Notes: a model not told the origin generated them from the sequence alone. 41,664 nucleotides of DNA from Pseudomonas citronellolis (GCF_900112375.1 NZ_FOLS01000019.1:1-41664); one strand, 5' to 3'. Shown: positions 16,444 to 26,019, numbered from the stretch's first letter. Program-made: numbers and translations.

Positions 16444-17190
16444 ATGAATCGACTGCAAGGCAAGGTCGCGGTGGTCACCGGCGCGGCATCGGGAATCGGA
16501 CTGGCCTGCGCCCGCTGCTTCGCCGAAGAGGGCGCGCAGGTGGTGGGGCTGGACGTGGGCCAGGCGCCGGCGGAGTTCCCCGGGCTGTTCATGGCCCTGG
16601 ACGTGCGCGACGAAGCCAACGTGCAGCAGGTGATGGGCGAGGTCGTCGCGCGCCACGGCCGCCTCGACGTGCTGGTCAACGCCGCCGGCGTGGCCAGCCA
16701 GGGCAGCGTCACCAGCTCGCCCACCAGCGAATGGCAGCGGGTGCTGGACATCAACCTCACCGGCAGCATGCTCACCAGCAAGCACGCCCTGCCGCAGATG
16801 GTCGCCCAGCGCGGCGGCTCGATCATCAACATCGGCTCGATCTTCGGCCTGCAGGGCTGCGACGGCAACACCGCCTACAACGTGGCCAAGGGCGGCATCA
16901 ACCAACTGACGCGCTCCATGGCCATCGACTACGGCCACGCCAACGTGCGCGTCAACGGCCTCTGCCCGGGACTGATCGAGACGCCGATGACGCAGATGGT
17001 CCGCGAGCAGGAGGCCTTCCACGCCTTCTTCGCCTCGCAGCACATGCTGTGCCGCGCCGGGCAGCCGGAGGAGGTGGCCAAGGTCGCGCTGTTCCTGGCC
17101 TCGGACGACGCCTCTTTCGTCAGCGGGCAGATGATCGCCGTCGACGGCGGCTTCTCCGCCGGCCGCCGCTTCGCCCCGCCGCAGGCCTGA
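16444..17190 (+). CDS. Short-chain dehydrogenase/reductase upstream of fadD3
   Basis: A 248-residue classical SDR. TGAASGIG is near residue 12, NAAGVA is in place of NNAG, the catalytic Ser is in NIGSIFGLQG and the Tyr-Lys pair is in YNVAKGG. The GLCPGLIETPM segment and GQMIAVDGGFSAG near the end are typical of FabG-like or hydroxysteroid enzymes. The ATG at 16444 has GAGG 7 bases ahead; an upstream in-frame GTG at 16438 is less well spaced. Directly downstream of site F and before the CoA ligase, it probably oxidises a hydroxyl on a steroid or on the HIP intermediate. The exact substrate cannot be inferred. Confidence 0.8.
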   Translation: MNRLQGKVAVVTGAASGIGLACARCFAEEGAQVVGLDVGQAPAEFPGLFMALDVRDEANVQQVMGEVVARHGRLDVLVNAAGVASQGSVTSSPTSEWQRVLDINLTGSMLTSKHALPQMVAQRGGSIINIGSIFGLQGCDGNTAYNVAKGGINQLTRSMAIDYGHANVRVNGLCPGLIETPMTQMVREQEAFHAFFASQHMLCRAGQPEEVAKVALFLASDDASFVSGQMIAVDGGFSAGRRFAPPQA

Positions 17191-17203
17191 GCCTGCCGCC
17201 AGC

Positions 17204-17228
17204 GGGCCGGCGGCGCGCCGGCCCTTTT
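17204..17228 (+). terminator. Terminator-like hairpin between the SDR and fadD3
   Basis: Stem GGGCCGGCG / CGCCGGCCC with a GCG loop, followed by four T residues, 14 bp after the SDR stop and 27 bp before the fadD3 start. It could partly terminate transcription and lower fadD3 expression. Confidence 0.55.
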
Positions 17229-17254
17229 CCGCTTTCGCTCGCGAGTTACCCGCC

Positions 17255-18826
17255 ATGACCCCTGTGCTCTGCGCCCCGACCATTCCCCAGCTGTTGGCCG
17301 CCGCGGCGGCGGCCCATGGCGACCAGCCGGCCATCGAGGACGGCGCCACCCACCTGAGCTACCGCCAGCTCGACGGCCTGCGCCGCCGCGCCGCGCGGGC
17401 GCTGCTGGCGCTGGGCGTCGGCCATGGCGAGCGGGTGGCATTGTGGGCGCCGAACCTCTGGGAATGGATAGTCGCGGCCACCGCGCTGCAGAGCGTGGGC
17501 GCCGTGCTGGTGCCGCTGAACACCCGCATGAAGGGCGCCGAGGCCGGCCTGGTGCTGCGCGAAAGCGGCGCCAGCGCGCTGTTCGTCATCGGCGAATTCC
17601 TCGGCACCGACTACCCGGCGCAGCTCGCCGGCGAAGCGCTGCCGGCGCTGCGTCACCGGGTGATACTGCGCGGCGAGCGCGACGGCTGCCTGGGCTGGGA
17701 GGCCTTCCTGGCCCTGGCCGGGCAGGTGAGCGAGGCGCAGCTGGAGGAGCGCGAGGCGACGCTGACCGCCGAGGACCTGTGCGACCTGCTGTTCACCTCC
17801 GGCACCACCGGCAAGCCCAAGGGCGTGATGACCGCCCACGGCCAGAACCTGCGCCTGGTGCGCGACTGGAGCGAGATGGTCGGCCTGCGCCAGGGTGATC
17901 GCTACCTGATCGTCAACCCGTTCTTCCACAGCTTCGGCTACAAGGCCGGCTGGCTGGCGGCGCTGATGCGCGGCTGCTGCATCCTGCCGCAGCCGGTGTT
18001 CGACGTGCCGCTGCTGCTGCAGCGCATCGAGCGCGAGCGCGTCACCGTGCTGCCCGGCCCGCCGACTCTCTATCAATCGCTGCTGGCCCATCCGCAGCGC
18101 GGCGAGCATGACCTGGGCTCCCTGCGCGTGGCCGTCACCGGCGCCGCCTCGGTGCCGGTGGAGATGGTCCGGCGCATGCGCAGCGAACTGGGCTTCCAGA
18201 CCATAGTCACCGCCTACGGCCTCACCGAGACCTGCGGCTTCGTCACCATCTGCCGCCCCGGCGACGACGCAGAAACCATCGCCACTACCAGCGGGCGTGC
18301 CTTCCCCGAAGTGGAAGTGCGCTGCGTGGACGCCCACGGCCAATCGGTGCCGGCGGGCCAGGCGGGCGAGGTGGTGGTGCGCGGCTACAACCTGATGCAC
18401 GGCTACTTCAACAACCCCGAGGCCACCGCCGAGGCGATAGACGCCGAGGGCTGGCTGCACACGGGCGACGTCGGCGTGCTCGACGAGCGCGGCTACCTGC
18501 GCATCACCGACCGCCTCAAGGACATGTTCATCAACGGCGGCTTCAACGTGTACCCGGCGGAGATCGAGCAGGCCATCCTGGCCTACCCGGGCGTGGCCCA
18601 GGCGGCGGTGATCGGCATCCCCGACGAGCGCCTGGGCGAGGTGGCCATGGCCTTCCTGCTGCCGGCCCCGGGCCAGGCGATAGACCTCGACGCCTTCCTC
18701 GCCTGGTGCCGCGAGCGCATGGCCAACTACAAGGCGCCCCGCCGTGCCATGGTGCTGGATGCGCTGCCGCTGAATGCCGCGGGGAAGGTGACCAAGGCGG
18801 CGTTGCGGGAGATGGCGTTGGGGTAG
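17255..18826 (+). CDS. fadD3: Acyl-CoA synthetase, FadD3-like (HIP-CoA ligase)
   Basis: A 523-residue adenylate-forming enzyme. The phosphate loop is LLFTSGTTGKPKGVM (about residues 176-190), then AYGLTETCGF, then GWLHTGDVGVLDERGYLRIT and the hinge DRLKDMFINGGFNVYPAEIE. The catalytic Lys is in AAGKVTKAALRE near the C-terminus. FadD3 converts HIP, the bicyclic C/D-ring propanoate left after ring A/B removal, to HIP-CoA, which commits it to the Ipd route. The assignment rests on the steroid context; the sequence alone says medium-chain or aryl acyl-CoA ligase. Probably co-transcribed with the preceding SDR. The stop is followed by a repeat-filled gap. Confidence 0.75.
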   Translation: MTPVLCAPTIPQLLAAAAAAHGDQPAIEDGATHLSYRQLDGLRRRAARALLALGVGHGERVALWAPNLWEWIVAATALQSVGAVLVPLNTRMKGAEAGLVLRESGASALFVIGEFLGTDYPAQLAGEALPALRHRVILRGERDGCLGWEAFLALAGQVSEAQLEEREATLTAEDLCDLLFTSGTTGKPKGVMTAHGQNLRLVRDWSEMVGLRQGDRYLIVNPFFHSFGYKAGWLAALMRGCCILPQPVFDVPLLLQRIERERVTVLPGPPTLYQSLLAHPQRGEHDLGSLRVAVTGAASVPVEMVRRMRSELGFQTIVTAYGLTETCGFVTICRPGDDAETIATTSGRAFPEVEVRCVDAHGQSVPAGQAGEVVVRGYNLMHGYFNNPEATAEAIDAEGWLHTGDVGVLDERGYLRITDRLKDMFINGGFNVYPAEIEQAILAYPGVAQAAVIGIPDERLGEVAMAFLLPAPGQAIDLDAFLAWCRERMANYKAPRRAMVLDALPLNAAGKVTKAALREMALG

Positions 18827-18837
18827 GTCGTTCCCAT

Positions 18838-18884
18838 GTAGGAGCGCGCCCTGCGCGCGAATCGCGGGCAGGGCCCGCTCCTAC
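18838..18884. repeat. GTAGGAGCG REP-like palindrome
   Basis: GTAGGAGCGCGCCCTG pairs imperfectly with CAGGGCCCGCTCCTAC, the common Pseudomonas GTAGGAGCGGGC repeat. A second half copy (GTAGGAGCAACGTC) begins at 18899, another (GTAGGAGCGG) at about 19037, and GCTCGCTCCTACG is at about 19324. Confidence 0.8.
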
Positions 18885-18931
18885 GGTGGTGCTTCCCTGT
18901 AGGAGCAACGTCTTGCCGGCTGCGCCGGGGC

Positions 18932-19019
18932 GCTTTTCGTAGGATGGGTTGAGCCTTGGCGAAACCCATGCGGTCGTGGTGATGGGTATCGCTTCGCTCA
19001 ACGCCATCCTACGAAAAGC
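18932..19019. repeat. GCTTTTCGTAGGATGG inverted repeat
   Basis: GCTTTTCGTAGGATGG (18932) and CCATCCTACGAAAAGC (to 19019) form a perfect 16-bp inverted repeat. The interior holds GGTTGAGC and GCTCAAC, as in the copy at 9713-9774. Confidence 0.8.
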
Positions 19020-19100
19020 CGTGCTCCCTGGAACCGTAGGAGCGGACTCTGTCCGCGATTCTCGGCTGTTGGCTGGAATATCGGTGCCAGGCCTGAGAGC

Positions 19101-19272
19101 CCCTCTCCCCAGCCCTCGGCTGCGCGCCCCGCCCTGAAGGGAGAGGGGGCTAGTCCGTGCCGAGAGAGGGCAAGGTTTCTGCCGGATATCACCGTGCTTG
19201 CCGGCGAGCGTCGAGATAACCGCGCATGCCCAACGGTCCCCTCTCCCTTCAGGGAGAGGGTTAGGGAGAGGG
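19101..19272. repeat. Pair of CCCTCTCCC repeats in the fadD3-cysNC gap
   Basis: Two copies of the CCCTCTCCC...GGGAGAGGG family are at 19101-19150 and 19238-19272. The gap 18827-19390 holds only these repeats, the two palindromes to the left and the cysNC terminator. I see no gene in it. Confidence 0.7.
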
Positions 19273-19335
19273 CGCTCTAGAGCCCAACACCCAAAGCCCC
19301 AGGCACACACCATTCGCGAGCAAGCTCGCTCCTAC

Positions 19336-19373
19336 GAAAAACAAAGGCCCGCTCCCCGGGCAGGGAGCGGGCC
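19336..19373 (-). terminator. Terminator of cysD-cysNC
   Basis: A perfect 11-bp stem GGCCCGCTCCC / GGGAGCGGGCC with a six-base loop. On the minus strand it is followed by TTTGTTTTT. It lies 18 bp past the cysNC stop. Confidence 0.9.
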
Positions 19374-19390
19374 TCGGCATCCCACCAAAC

Positions 19391-21283
19391 CTACCCCCTC
19401 AACAACACCTCCACGATCCGCTCCGCCGCCGCTTCCGCCGACTCGACCCGCGTATCGACGTGGATGTCCGGCGCCTCCGGCGCCTCGTAGGGCGAGTCGA
19501 TCCCCGTGAAGTTCTTCAGCTCCCCGCGCCGGGCCTTCTGGTACAGCCCCTTGGGATCGCGCTGCTCCGCCAGGCTCAGCGGCGCATCGACGAAGATCTC
19601 CAGGAAGTTGCCTTCGCCGGCCAGCGCCCGGGCCATGTCGCGTTCGGCGCGGAACGGCGAGATGAACGAGACCAGGGTGATCAGCCCGGCATCGAGCATC
19701 AGTTTCGCCACCTCCGCCACCCGGCGGATGTTCTCCACCCGGTCGGCCTCGGTGAAGCCCAGGTCGCGGTTCAGGCCGTGGCGCACGTTGTCGCCGTCGA
19801 GCAGGTAGGTGTGCCTGCCCAGGGCGTGCAGCCGGCGTTCCACCAGGTTGGCGATGGTCGACTTGCCGGCCCCGGACAGCCCGGTGAACCACAGCACCCG
19901 AGGCGCCTGGCCCTTCAGTGCGGAATGCGCGTCACGGTTCACGTCGATGGCCTGCCAGTGCACGTTCTGCGCGCGGCGCAGGGCGAAGTGCAGCATGCCG
20001 GCGCCCACCGTGCGGTTGCTCAGCCGGTCGATGACGATGAAGCCGCCGGTGTCGCGGTTGTCGGCGTAGGCATCGAAGGCGATGGGGCGGTCCAGGTCGA
20101 GGTTGCACACGCCGATCTCGTTCAACTCCAGGGTGCGCGCGGCCAGGTGCTCCAGGCTGTTCACGTCGACCCGGTGCTTGAGGGCGGTGCAGCTCATGCC
20201 CAGGGTGCGGGTGCCGATCTTCATCAGGTAGGGGCGGCCCGGCAGCAGGGCGTCCTCGTCCATCCACACCAGGGTGGCCTCGAACTGGTCGGCCACCTCC
20301 GGCGGGGCGTCGGCCAGGGCGATGAGGTCGCCGCGGCTGATGTCGATCTCGTCTTCCAGGGTGAGGGTCACCGCCTGGCCGCAGACCGCCTCTTGCTGCT
20401 CGCCGGCGGCACCGAGGATGCCGCTGACCACGCTGGTCTTGCCCGAGGGCAGGGCGCGGATGCGCTCGCCGACGCGGATGCTGCCGGCGGCGATGTTGCC
20501 GCTGTAGCCGCGGAAGTCCAGGTTCGGCCGGTTCACCCACTGCACCGGTAGGCGGAAGGGGGTGCTGCTCTGCCGCGACTCCTCCAGGGGCACGCTTTCC
20601 AGGTATTGCAGCAGGCTCGGGCCCTGGTACCAGGGCGTGTTCGGGCTGGGTTCGAGCATGTTGTCGCCGCACAGCGCCGAGAGCGGGATGCACTGGATGT
20701 CGCCCAGGCCGATCTGCGCGGCGAAGGCACGGTAGTCGCGCTCGATGCGCTCGAACACTTCCTGGGAGTAGCCCATCAGGTCCAGCTTGTTCACCGCCAG
20801 CACCACCTTGCGGATGCCCAGCAGCGACACCAGGTAGCTGTGCCGGCGCGTCTGCACCAGCAGGCCCTGGCGGGCGTCGACCAGGATCACCGCGAGGTCG
20901 GCGGTGGAGGCGCCGGTGACCATGTTGCGGGTGTACTGCTCGTGGCCGGGGGTGTCGGCGACGATGAACTTGCGCTGGTCGGTGGCGAAGAAGCGGTAGG
21001 CCACGTCAATGGTGATGCCCTGTTCGCGCTCGGCGGCCAGGCCGTCCACCAGCAGGGCGAAGTCCAGTGCCTCGCCCTGGGTGCCGAGCTTCTTCGAGTC
21101 GGCCTCCAGCTGGCCGAGCTGGTCCTCGAACAGCACCTTGGATTCGTAGAGCAGGCGGCCGATCAGCGTGCTCTTGCCGTCGTCGACGCTGCCGCAGGTG
21201 ATGAAGCGCAGCAGCTGCTTGTGCTGCTGTTGTTCCAGGTAGGGGCGCAGGTCGTCGCCCAGGGCCGCGGGAATGGCGTTCAT
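19391..21283 (-). CDS. cysNC: Bifunctional ATP sulfurylase GTPase subunit / APS kinase (CysNC)
   Basis: A 630-residue fusion. The N-terminal GTPase domain has [18 protein letters not shown] near residue 31, [17 protein letters not shown] and NKLDLMGYS. The C-terminal APS kinase domain has [12 protein letters not shown] at about residue 468, [13 protein letters not shown], and the Ser of [10 protein letters not shown] that is needed for APS phosphorylation. With CysD it makes APS from sulfate and ATP, and its kinase domain makes PAPS. The ATG overlaps the cysD stop (TGATG). The same reading frame stays open far upstream through the cysD region, but that is chance. The location inside a steroid cluster, with a regulon element ahead of cysD, points to a dedicated copy that supplies PAPS to the sulfotransferase at 24023. 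Confidence 0.95.
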   Translation of the reverse strand: MNAIPAALGDDLRPYLEQQQHKQLLRFITCGSVDDGKSTLIGRLLYESKVLFEDQLGQLEADSKKLGTQGEALDFALLVDGLAAEREQGITIDVAYRFFATDQRKFIVADTPGHEQYTRNMVTGASTADLAVILVDARQGLLVQTRRHSYLVSLLGIRKVVLAVNKLDLMGYSQEVFERIERDYRAFAAQIGLGDIQCIPLSALCGDNMLEPSPNTPWYQGPSLLQYLESVPLEESRQSSTPFRLPVQWVNRPNLDFRGYSGNIAAGSIRVGERIRALPSGKTSVVSGILGAAGEQQEAVCGQAVTLTLEDEIDISRGDLIALADAPPEVADQFEATLVWMDEDALLPGRPYLMKIGTRTLGMSCTALKHRVDVNSLEHLAARTLELNEIGVCNLDLDRPIAFDAYADNRDTGGFIVIDRLSNRTVGAGMLHFALRRAQNVHWQAIDVNRDAHSALKGQAPRVLWFTGLSGAGKSTIANLVERRLHALGRHTYLLDGDNVRHGLNRDLGFTEADRVENIRRVAEVAKLMLDAGLITLVSFISPFRAERDMARALAGEGNFLEIFVDAPLSLAEQRDPKGLYQKARRGELKNFTGIDSPYEAPEAPDIHVDTRVESAEAAAERIVEVLLRG

Positions 21284-22179
21284 CAGAAGTACCCCTCTTG
21301 TTTCTTCTTCTCCATGGAGCCGGCCGAGTCGCTGTCGATCAGCCGGCCCTGGCGTTCGGAGGTGCGGCTGACGAGCATCTCGCGGATGATCGCCGGCAGG
21401 TCGTCGGCGTCGCTGTCGATGGCGCCGGTCAGCGGGTAGCAGCCCAGGGTGCGGAAGCGCACCTTGCGCAGCTCCGGGGTTTCCCCGGCGCGCAGCGGCA
21501 GGCGCGGGTCGTCGACCATGATCAGGGTGCCGTCGCGGCGCACCACCGGGCGCTCGGCGGCGAAGTACAGCGGCACGATGGGGATCTGTTCCAGGTAGAT
21601 GTATTGCCAGATGTCCAGCTCGGTCCAGTTCGACAGCGGGAACACCCGCAGGCTCTCGCCCTTGCGCTTGCGCGTGTTGTACAGGCGCCAGAGTTCCGGG
21701 CGCTGCTGCTTGGGGTCCCAGCGGTGCTGCTCGGAGCGGATCGAGAACACCCGCTCCTTGGCCCGCGACTTCTCCTCGTCGCGCCGCGCGCCGCCGAAGG
21801 CCGCGTCGAAGCCGTACTGGTCCAGCGCCTGCTTCAGGCCCTGGGTCTTCCACACGTCGGTGTGCAGCGCCGAGCCGTGGTCGAACGGGTTGATGCCGCG
21901 CGCCAGGCCTTCCGGGTTCACGTGCACCAGCAGCTCCAGGCCCAGGCGCCGCGCGGTCGCATCGCGGAAGGCGATCATCTCGCGGAACTTCCAGGTGGTG
22001 TCCACGTGCAGCAGGGGGAAGGGCGGCTTGCCGGGGGCGAAGGCCTTCATCGCCAGGCGCAGCATCACCGCGCTGTCCTTGCCGATGGAGTAGAGCATCA
22101 CCGGGTTTTCGCACTCGGCCACCACTTCGCGGATGATCTGGATGCTTTCCGCTTCCAGCCATTGCAGATGAGTCAACAT
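21283..22179 (-). CDS. cysD: Sulfate adenylyltransferase small subunit (CysD)
   Basis: A 298-residue protein of the PAPS-reductase-like ATP pyrophosphatase fold. It begins [20 protein letters not shown], with the PP-loop [19 protein letters not shown] near residue 30. [40 protein letters not shown] and [20 protein letters not shown] follow, all diagnostic of CysD. It adenylates sulfate, powered by the GTPase subunit. GAGGAGG is 6 bases before the ATG. The gene has its own steroid-type element upstream (site G) rather than an obvious sulfur-starvation (CysB) context. Confidence 0.95.
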   Translation of the reverse strand: MLTHLQWLEAESIQIIREVVAECENPVMLYSIGKDSAVMLRLAMKAFAPGKPPFPLLHVDTTWKFREMIAFRDATARRLGLELLVHVNPEGLARGINPFDHGSALHTDVWKTQGLKQALDQYGFDAAFGGARRDEEKSRAKERVFSIRSEQHRWDPKQQRPELWRLYNTRKRKGESLRVFPLSNWTELDIWQYIYLEQIPIVPLYFAAERPVVRRDGTLIMVDDPRLPLRAGETPELRKVRFRTLGCYPLTGAIDSDADDLPAIIREMLVSRTSERQGRLIDSDSAGSMEKKKQEGYF

Positions 22180-22252
22180 CGGTTACCTCCTCGTGTTCGG
22201 CCGGACTTCTCTCCGGCATGGCGCCACGGTAGGTAATGCGCCGTCGCGGCTT

Positions 22253-22270
22253 CTTCGTCCGAGCAGACGA
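22253..22270 (-). promoter_or_regulatory. Steroid-regulon element, site G, for cysD-cysNC
   Basis: The minus strand reads TCGTCTGCTCGGACGAAG, 13 of 18 matches, with the right half TCGGACGA intact. At the 38-bp offset the hexamer is CTACCG (22232-22227), a poor -10. The cysD ATG is 74 bp from the near edge. Confidence 0.55.
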
Positions 22271-22290
22271 AAAAACCGCGACGGCCCGTT

Positions 22291-22761
22291 TCAGCCCTCC
22301 GCCCCGTGCAACGCCTCGGCGTGGGTCTTCAGCGCCAGGGCCACGGCGTCGAAGCCCTGCTTGACCCAGGCGCCGTGGTTGGCCATGACCGCATCGGCGG
22401 TGGCGCCGAGGAACTGGTCGGTGGTGTGGTAGCGGCAGCTCTGCGGGCCGGTCTTCTCGATGAGCTGCTCGCGGCGCGCGGCGTCCGGGTTGCCGGCGCT
22501 GGCGTGCATCTCCCAGGCCAGCAGGTACGGCGGCTCGAAACTGGCGAGCTGCTCGACCACGTGCAGCAGCTCGCCGGGGCGGGAAGGATCGGGCAGGAAC
22601 AGGTTCACCGGCTCGCCCAGGCGCAGGCTCGACTCGACCTTGACGGTGTAGGGGTTCCACTGCGGGTAGCGGGGCAGGTCGACCAGCACCGACCAGACCA
22701 GTTCGGCCGGCGCTGCGATGTCCACGGTCAGCGAGCGGACCAGGTTCTTCTGCGTACTCAT
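22291..22761 (-). CDS. SRPBCC-family (polyketide cyclase/START-like) small protein
   Basis: A 156-residue protein with the SRPBCC pattern. [20 protein letters not shown] (about residues 13-32) is followed by [12 protein letters not shown] and later [13 protein letters not shown], ending in an amphipathic helix. The fold makes a hydrophobic cavity that binds lipids, polyketides or steroids; catalytic residues are not evident. The gene lies between cysD and the divergent DUF1214 gene. It shares the palindromic site H with the latter, and TGGAGC precedes its start. A role as a steroid carrier or a sulfation helper is inference. Confidence 0.75.
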   Translation of the reverse strand: MSTQKNLVRSLTVDIAAPAELVWSVLVDLPRYPQWNPYTVKVESSLRLGEPVNLFLPDPSRPGELLHVVEQLASFEPPYLLAWEMHASAGNPDAARREQLIEKTGPQSCRYHTTDQFLGATADAVMANHGAWVKQGFDAVALALKTHAEALHGAEG

Positions 22762-22837
22762 GGGTGTGCTCCAGGTGCGTGCGCCGCACCGCGCGGCGCG
22801 CTCGCCCCGATGCTCGGCGCATTCGCCGGCGCGCTCC

Positions 22838-22855
22838 TCGTCCGAGCGGACGAAG
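22838..22855. promoter_or_regulatory. Steroid-regulon element, site H, palindromic and divergent
   Basis: TCGTCCGAGCGGACGA (22838-22853) is a perfect 7-bp inverted repeat with a 2-base spacer and is the most symmetric copy. Rightward it gives 14 of 18 matches with CTAAGG at +38 (22876) for the DUF1214 gene. Leftward it gives 14 of 18 with GAGCAT at +38 (22815-22810) for the SRPBCC gene. Both starts are 73-77 bp away. Confidence 0.7.
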
Positions 22856-22910
22856 AATCCGCCGCCGGCTCCTCCCTAAGGTCTGCCCAGGCCCACTGGA
22901 GGAGACCGAC

Positions 22911-24026
22911 ATGCCCACCGACCCCATCGAGCAGGAGGTTGTCAGCGGCGAAAGCTGGACGCGCTTCTGCGTGCAACTGTGCCGCAGCGGCGAGCAGATA
23001 CTGCGCGCCGAGGCCCCGGCCGACGCGCAGACCCGCGCCGAAGGCTTCCGCTACCTGACGCGCCTGCTGCGCATCGCCCTGGAAATGCACCTGGAGTTCG
23101 CCGACGCCGACTTCCCCGGCTTCATCACCCCGTCCCACGAGACCGCCAAGATCGGCGCCGACAACCCCGACAACCTGTACCGCTACGCCCGCCTCAACGG
23201 CACGCAGCGCTACCGCGTCAGCGGCACCCGCGGCAGCGTCGCCTACCTCAGCTTCGGCACCCAGAAGGGCGGCTACGAGACCGACGGCAGGATGATCCAG
23301 ACCGGCTTCATCGACGCCGGGCAACTGCAACTGGACGCCGACGGCCGCTTCGAGCTGATCCTTTCCCAGCAGCCACCGGCCAGCGGCAACTGGCTGCGCC
23401 TGGAGCCGGAAAGCAACGCGCTGATCGTCCGCCAGACCTTCCTCGACCGCGCCAGCGAGCAGCCGGCGCAGCTGCGCATCGAGCGCCTGGACGCGGGCAG
23501 CGCGCCGCAGCCGCTGGACCCGCAGCGCCTGCAGCAGGGCCTGCAGCGCGCCGCCGGCTTCGTCGAGAACACCGCGCGGCTGTTCGCCGACTGGGCCCAG
23601 GGCTACCAGGCCCACGCCAACCGCCTGCCGCCGGCGGACCAGGCGCTGTGCCAGGCGGTGGGCGGCGATCCGAACATCTTCTACTACCACTCCTACTGGG
23701 CGCTGGCCGAGGACGAGGCGCTGCTGATCGAGGTGGAACAGGTGCCCGAGTGCGACTTCTGGAACCTGCAGATCAACAACTACTGGATGGAGTCGCTGGA
23801 CTACCGCTACCACCGCATCTGCCTGAACAAGCACTCGGCGCAACTGGACGCCAACGGCGGCGTGCGCCTGGTGCTCAGCGCCCGCGACCCGGGCCTGCCC
23901 AACTGGCTGGAAACCGCCGGCCACCCCCACGGCACCCTCTGCCTGCGCTGGGTCGGCGCGCAGCGCCCAGTGCACCCGGGCACCCGCGTGGTCAAGCTCA
24001 CCGACCTGAAGGAACTGGCGCCATGA
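22911..24026 (+). CDS. DUF1214-like protein of unknown function
   Basis: A 371-residue protein without a signal peptide. It opens with helical sequence ([20 protein letters not shown]). The second half has [40 protein letters not shown] and [20 protein letters not shown], which resemble the DUF1214 pattern. The biochemical role of the family is unknown. The gene leads the operon with the sulfotransferase and overlaps it by four bases (ATGA). That arrangement suggests the two proteins work on the same substrate. GGAGGAGACC precedes the ATG, and site H lies upstream. Confidence 0.7.
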   Translation: MPTDPIEQEVVSGESWTRFCVQLCRSGEQILRAEAPADAQTRAEGFRYLTRLLRIALEMHLEFADADFPGFITPSHETAKIGADNPDNLYRYARLNGTQRYRVSGTRGSVAYLSFGTQKGGYETDGRMIQTGFIDAGQLQLDADGRFELILSQQPPASGNWLRLEPESNALIVRQTFLDRASEQPAQLRIERLDAGSAPQPLDPQRLQQGLQRAAGFVENTARLFADWAQGYQAHANRLPPADQALCQAVGGDPNIFYYHSYWALAEDEALLIEVEQVPECDFWNLQINNYWMESLDYRYHRICLNKHSAQLDANGGVRLVLSARDPGLPNWLETAGHPHGTLCLRWVGAQRPVHPGTRVVKLTDLKELAP

Positions 24027-25186
24027 ACGACTTCTCCGCCCATAGCCTGCTGGCCGAAGCCAGCGCCCGCGCCGGCGGCCTCGATGATTTCGGCCCCGGC
24101 GACTACCGCGAGGCCCTGGACGTGCTGGCCACGGCCCTGCGCGACGAGGCCCGGCTTTCCGAGCAGGGCCGCGTGCTGCTGCGCGAGAAGCTGCTGGCGC
24201 AACTGGTCAACCGCCTGGTGCTGGAGGATTACTGCAAGCGCCATCCGGAAATCCTCGAACAGCCCATCGACGACCCGCTGGTGATCGTCGGCCTGCCGCG
24301 CACCGGCACCACGCTGCTGCAGCGCACCCTGGCGGTGGATGCGCAGTTCAGCAAGGCGCAGTGGTGGGAGACCCGCTACCCGGCGCCGCTGCCCGGCGAG
24401 GCCGTGGAGCGGCCCACGCAGCGCATCGAGCGGGCCCGCGCGGAAGTGGCGGGGATGGTCGAGTTCCTCCCGCAGCTGCTGGCCATCCACCCGCTGGACG
24501 CCGAGCAGCCCGACGAGGAATTCATGCTCATGGAGCACTCCTTCCTCTGCGCCATGGACTCCTACGTCAACGTGCCGGGCTACACCGCCTGGCTCGACCG
24601 CCAGGACCAGGCCCAGGTCTACCGCTACCTCAAGCGCAGCCTGCAGTTCCTGCAATGGCAGCAGGCCCGCCGCGGCATCGCCCCCGGCCGCCGCTGGCTG
24701 CTGAAGAGCCCGCAGCACCTGCACACCCTGGAACTGCTGGTCGAGGTGTTCCCGCGCGCCCAGGTGGTGCTCACCCACCGCGAGCCGGGCAAGACCATCC
24801 CGTCGCTGGCCAGCTTCATCCATACGCTCTGGCAGCTGTACAGCGACGCGGCCGACCCGCGCGCCGTCGGCGAGCAGTGGAACACCCGCATGGCGCGGGC
24901 CCTGCGCCACACCCTGGCGGTGCGCGAGGGCATGCCGGCGGGGCGCTTCCTCGACGTGCGCTTCGAGGACACCCTGGGCGATCCGCTCGCCGTGGTCGAG
25001 CGCATCTACCGCTTCGCCGACCTCGACCTCACCCCGGCCACCCGCGCGGCCATGGCCCGCTGGCTGGCGGAGAACGGCCGCGAGAAGCGCGCCAGCCACC
25101 AGTACGACGCCCAGCGCTTCGGCCTCGACGACGAGCGCCTGCGCCGCGACTACGCCGAATACCGCGCGCGCCACCTCGGCGCCTGA
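24023..25186 (+). CDS. Sulfotransferase family protein (PAPS-dependent)
   Basis: A 387-residue sulfotransferase of the Stf3/Sulfotransfer_3 type. The 5'-phosphosulfate loop VIVGLPRTGTTLLQRTLA is near residues 87-104. RRWLLKSPQHLHTLELLVEV and PRAQVVLTHREPGKTIPSLA (3'-phosphate contact region) follow, then FLDVRFEDTLGDPLAVVERI. It would move sulfate from PAPS to a hydroxyl and release PAP. Substrate identity is not visible; a steroid alcohol or a pathway intermediate is the obvious candidate because of the promoter context. PAPS supply by CysD-CysNC next door fits this. It overlaps the DUF1214 gene and is 34 bp before the next SDR. Confidence 0.9.
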   Translation: MNDFSAHSLLAEASARAGGLDDFGPGDYREALDVLATALRDEARLSEQGRVLLREKLLAQLVNRLVLEDYCKRHPEILEQPIDDPLVIVGLPRTGTTLLQRTLAVDAQFSKAQWWETRYPAPLPGEAVERPTQRIERARAEVAGMVEFLPQLLAIHPLDAEQPDEEFMLMEHSFLCAMDSYVNVPGYTAWLDRQDQAQVYRYLKRSLQFLQWQQARRGIAPGRRWLLKSPQHLHTLELLVEVFPRAQVVLTHREPGKTIPSLASFIHTLWQLYSDAADPRAVGEQWNTRMARALRHTLAVREGMPAGRFLDVRFEDTLGDPLAVVERIYRFADLDLTPATRAAMARWLAENGREKRASHQYDAQRFGLDDERLRRDYAEYRARHLGA

Positions 25187-25220
25187 ATCCGCCCCCACAA
25201 AAGCTCACAGGAGAAACAAC

Positions 25221-26009
25221 ATGCTGCTCAAGGACAAGGTCGTGATGGTCTCGGGCATCGGCCCGGGGCTGGGCATCAAGCTGGCCCTGGAGGCCGCCCG
25301 CGAAGGCGCCCGCGCCCTGGCCATAGGCGCGCGCAGCGAGGCGCGGCTGGCCGAGGCGCAAGAACGCATCCAGGCCCTGGCGCCGGACTGCCAGGTGCTG
25401 CGCCTGGCCACCGACATCACCGACGCCGAGGCCTGCAAGGCCTTCGCCCAGGCCACGCTGGCGCGCTTCGGGCGCATCGACGCGCTGATCAACAGCGCCT
25501 TCTCCCACGGCGGCTTCCAGGCCGTGGAGGAGGGCGACAACGCGCCGCTGCGCGAGGCCCTGGAGGTCAACCTGCTCGGCTCGCTGAACATGACCCGCGC
25601 CGTGCTGCCGCCGATGCAGGCGCAGCGCGCCGGGGCCATCGTCATGATCAACACCCTGGGCGTGCGCAAGCCCTACCAGGGCGGCGCCGCCTATTCCGCC
25701 TCCAAGGGCGCGCTGGCGGCGAGCGTGCGCTACCTCGCCAGCGAGCAGGCGGTGCACGGCCTGCGCGTCAACGCCCTGGCCTGCGGCTGGATGTGGGGCG
25801 AGCCGGTGCAGGCGGTGGTGCGCCAGACAGCCGCCGCGCGTGGCGTGAGCGAGGAGCAGGTGCGCGCCGAATTCAGCGCCGGCATCCCCGGCGGGCGCAT
25901 GCGCAGCGACGAGGAATGCGCCCGTGCCGCGCTGTTCCTGGCATCGGACTACGCCAGCGCGATCAACGGCGCGCAGCTCGACGCCAATGGCGGCGAGCTG
26001 ATGGCCTGA
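25221..26009 (+). CDS. SDR-family oxidoreductase of the sulfotransferase operon
   Basis: A 262-residue SDR. The cofactor loop is SGIGPGLG (about residues 11-18) and ATDITDA marks the acidic cofactor region. The active-site Tyr-Lys is in YSASK. Twelve residues before that Tyr, where Ser is normal, the protein has Thr (IVMINTLGV). The motif NSAFSHG replaces NNAG. AGGAGAAACAAC precedes the ATG. Its place between the sulfotransferase and the DHH protein suggests that it oxidises or reduces the group that is, or was, sulfated. The substrate is unknown. Confidence 0.8.
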   Translation: MLLKDKVVMVSGIGPGLGIKLALEAAREGARALAIGARSEARLAEAQERIQALAPDCQVLRLATDITDAEACKAFAQATLARFGRIDALINSAFSHGGFQAVEEGDNAPLREALEVNLLGSLNMTRAVLPPMQAQRAGAIVMINTLGVRKPYQGGAAYSASKGALAASVRYLASEQAVHGLRVNALACGWMWGEPVQAVVRQTAAARGVSEEQVRAEFSAGIPGGRMRSDEECARAALFLASDYASAINGAQLDANGGELMA

Positions 26010-26019
26010 GGGCGCCGGC

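Noticed and set aside
19391..22927. 1178-codon frame that would fuse cysNC with upstream sequence
   Set aside because: The extra part lies out of frame with cysD and SRPBCC, which have real motifs. CysNC starts at 21283, where the family begins and where it overlaps the cysD stop.
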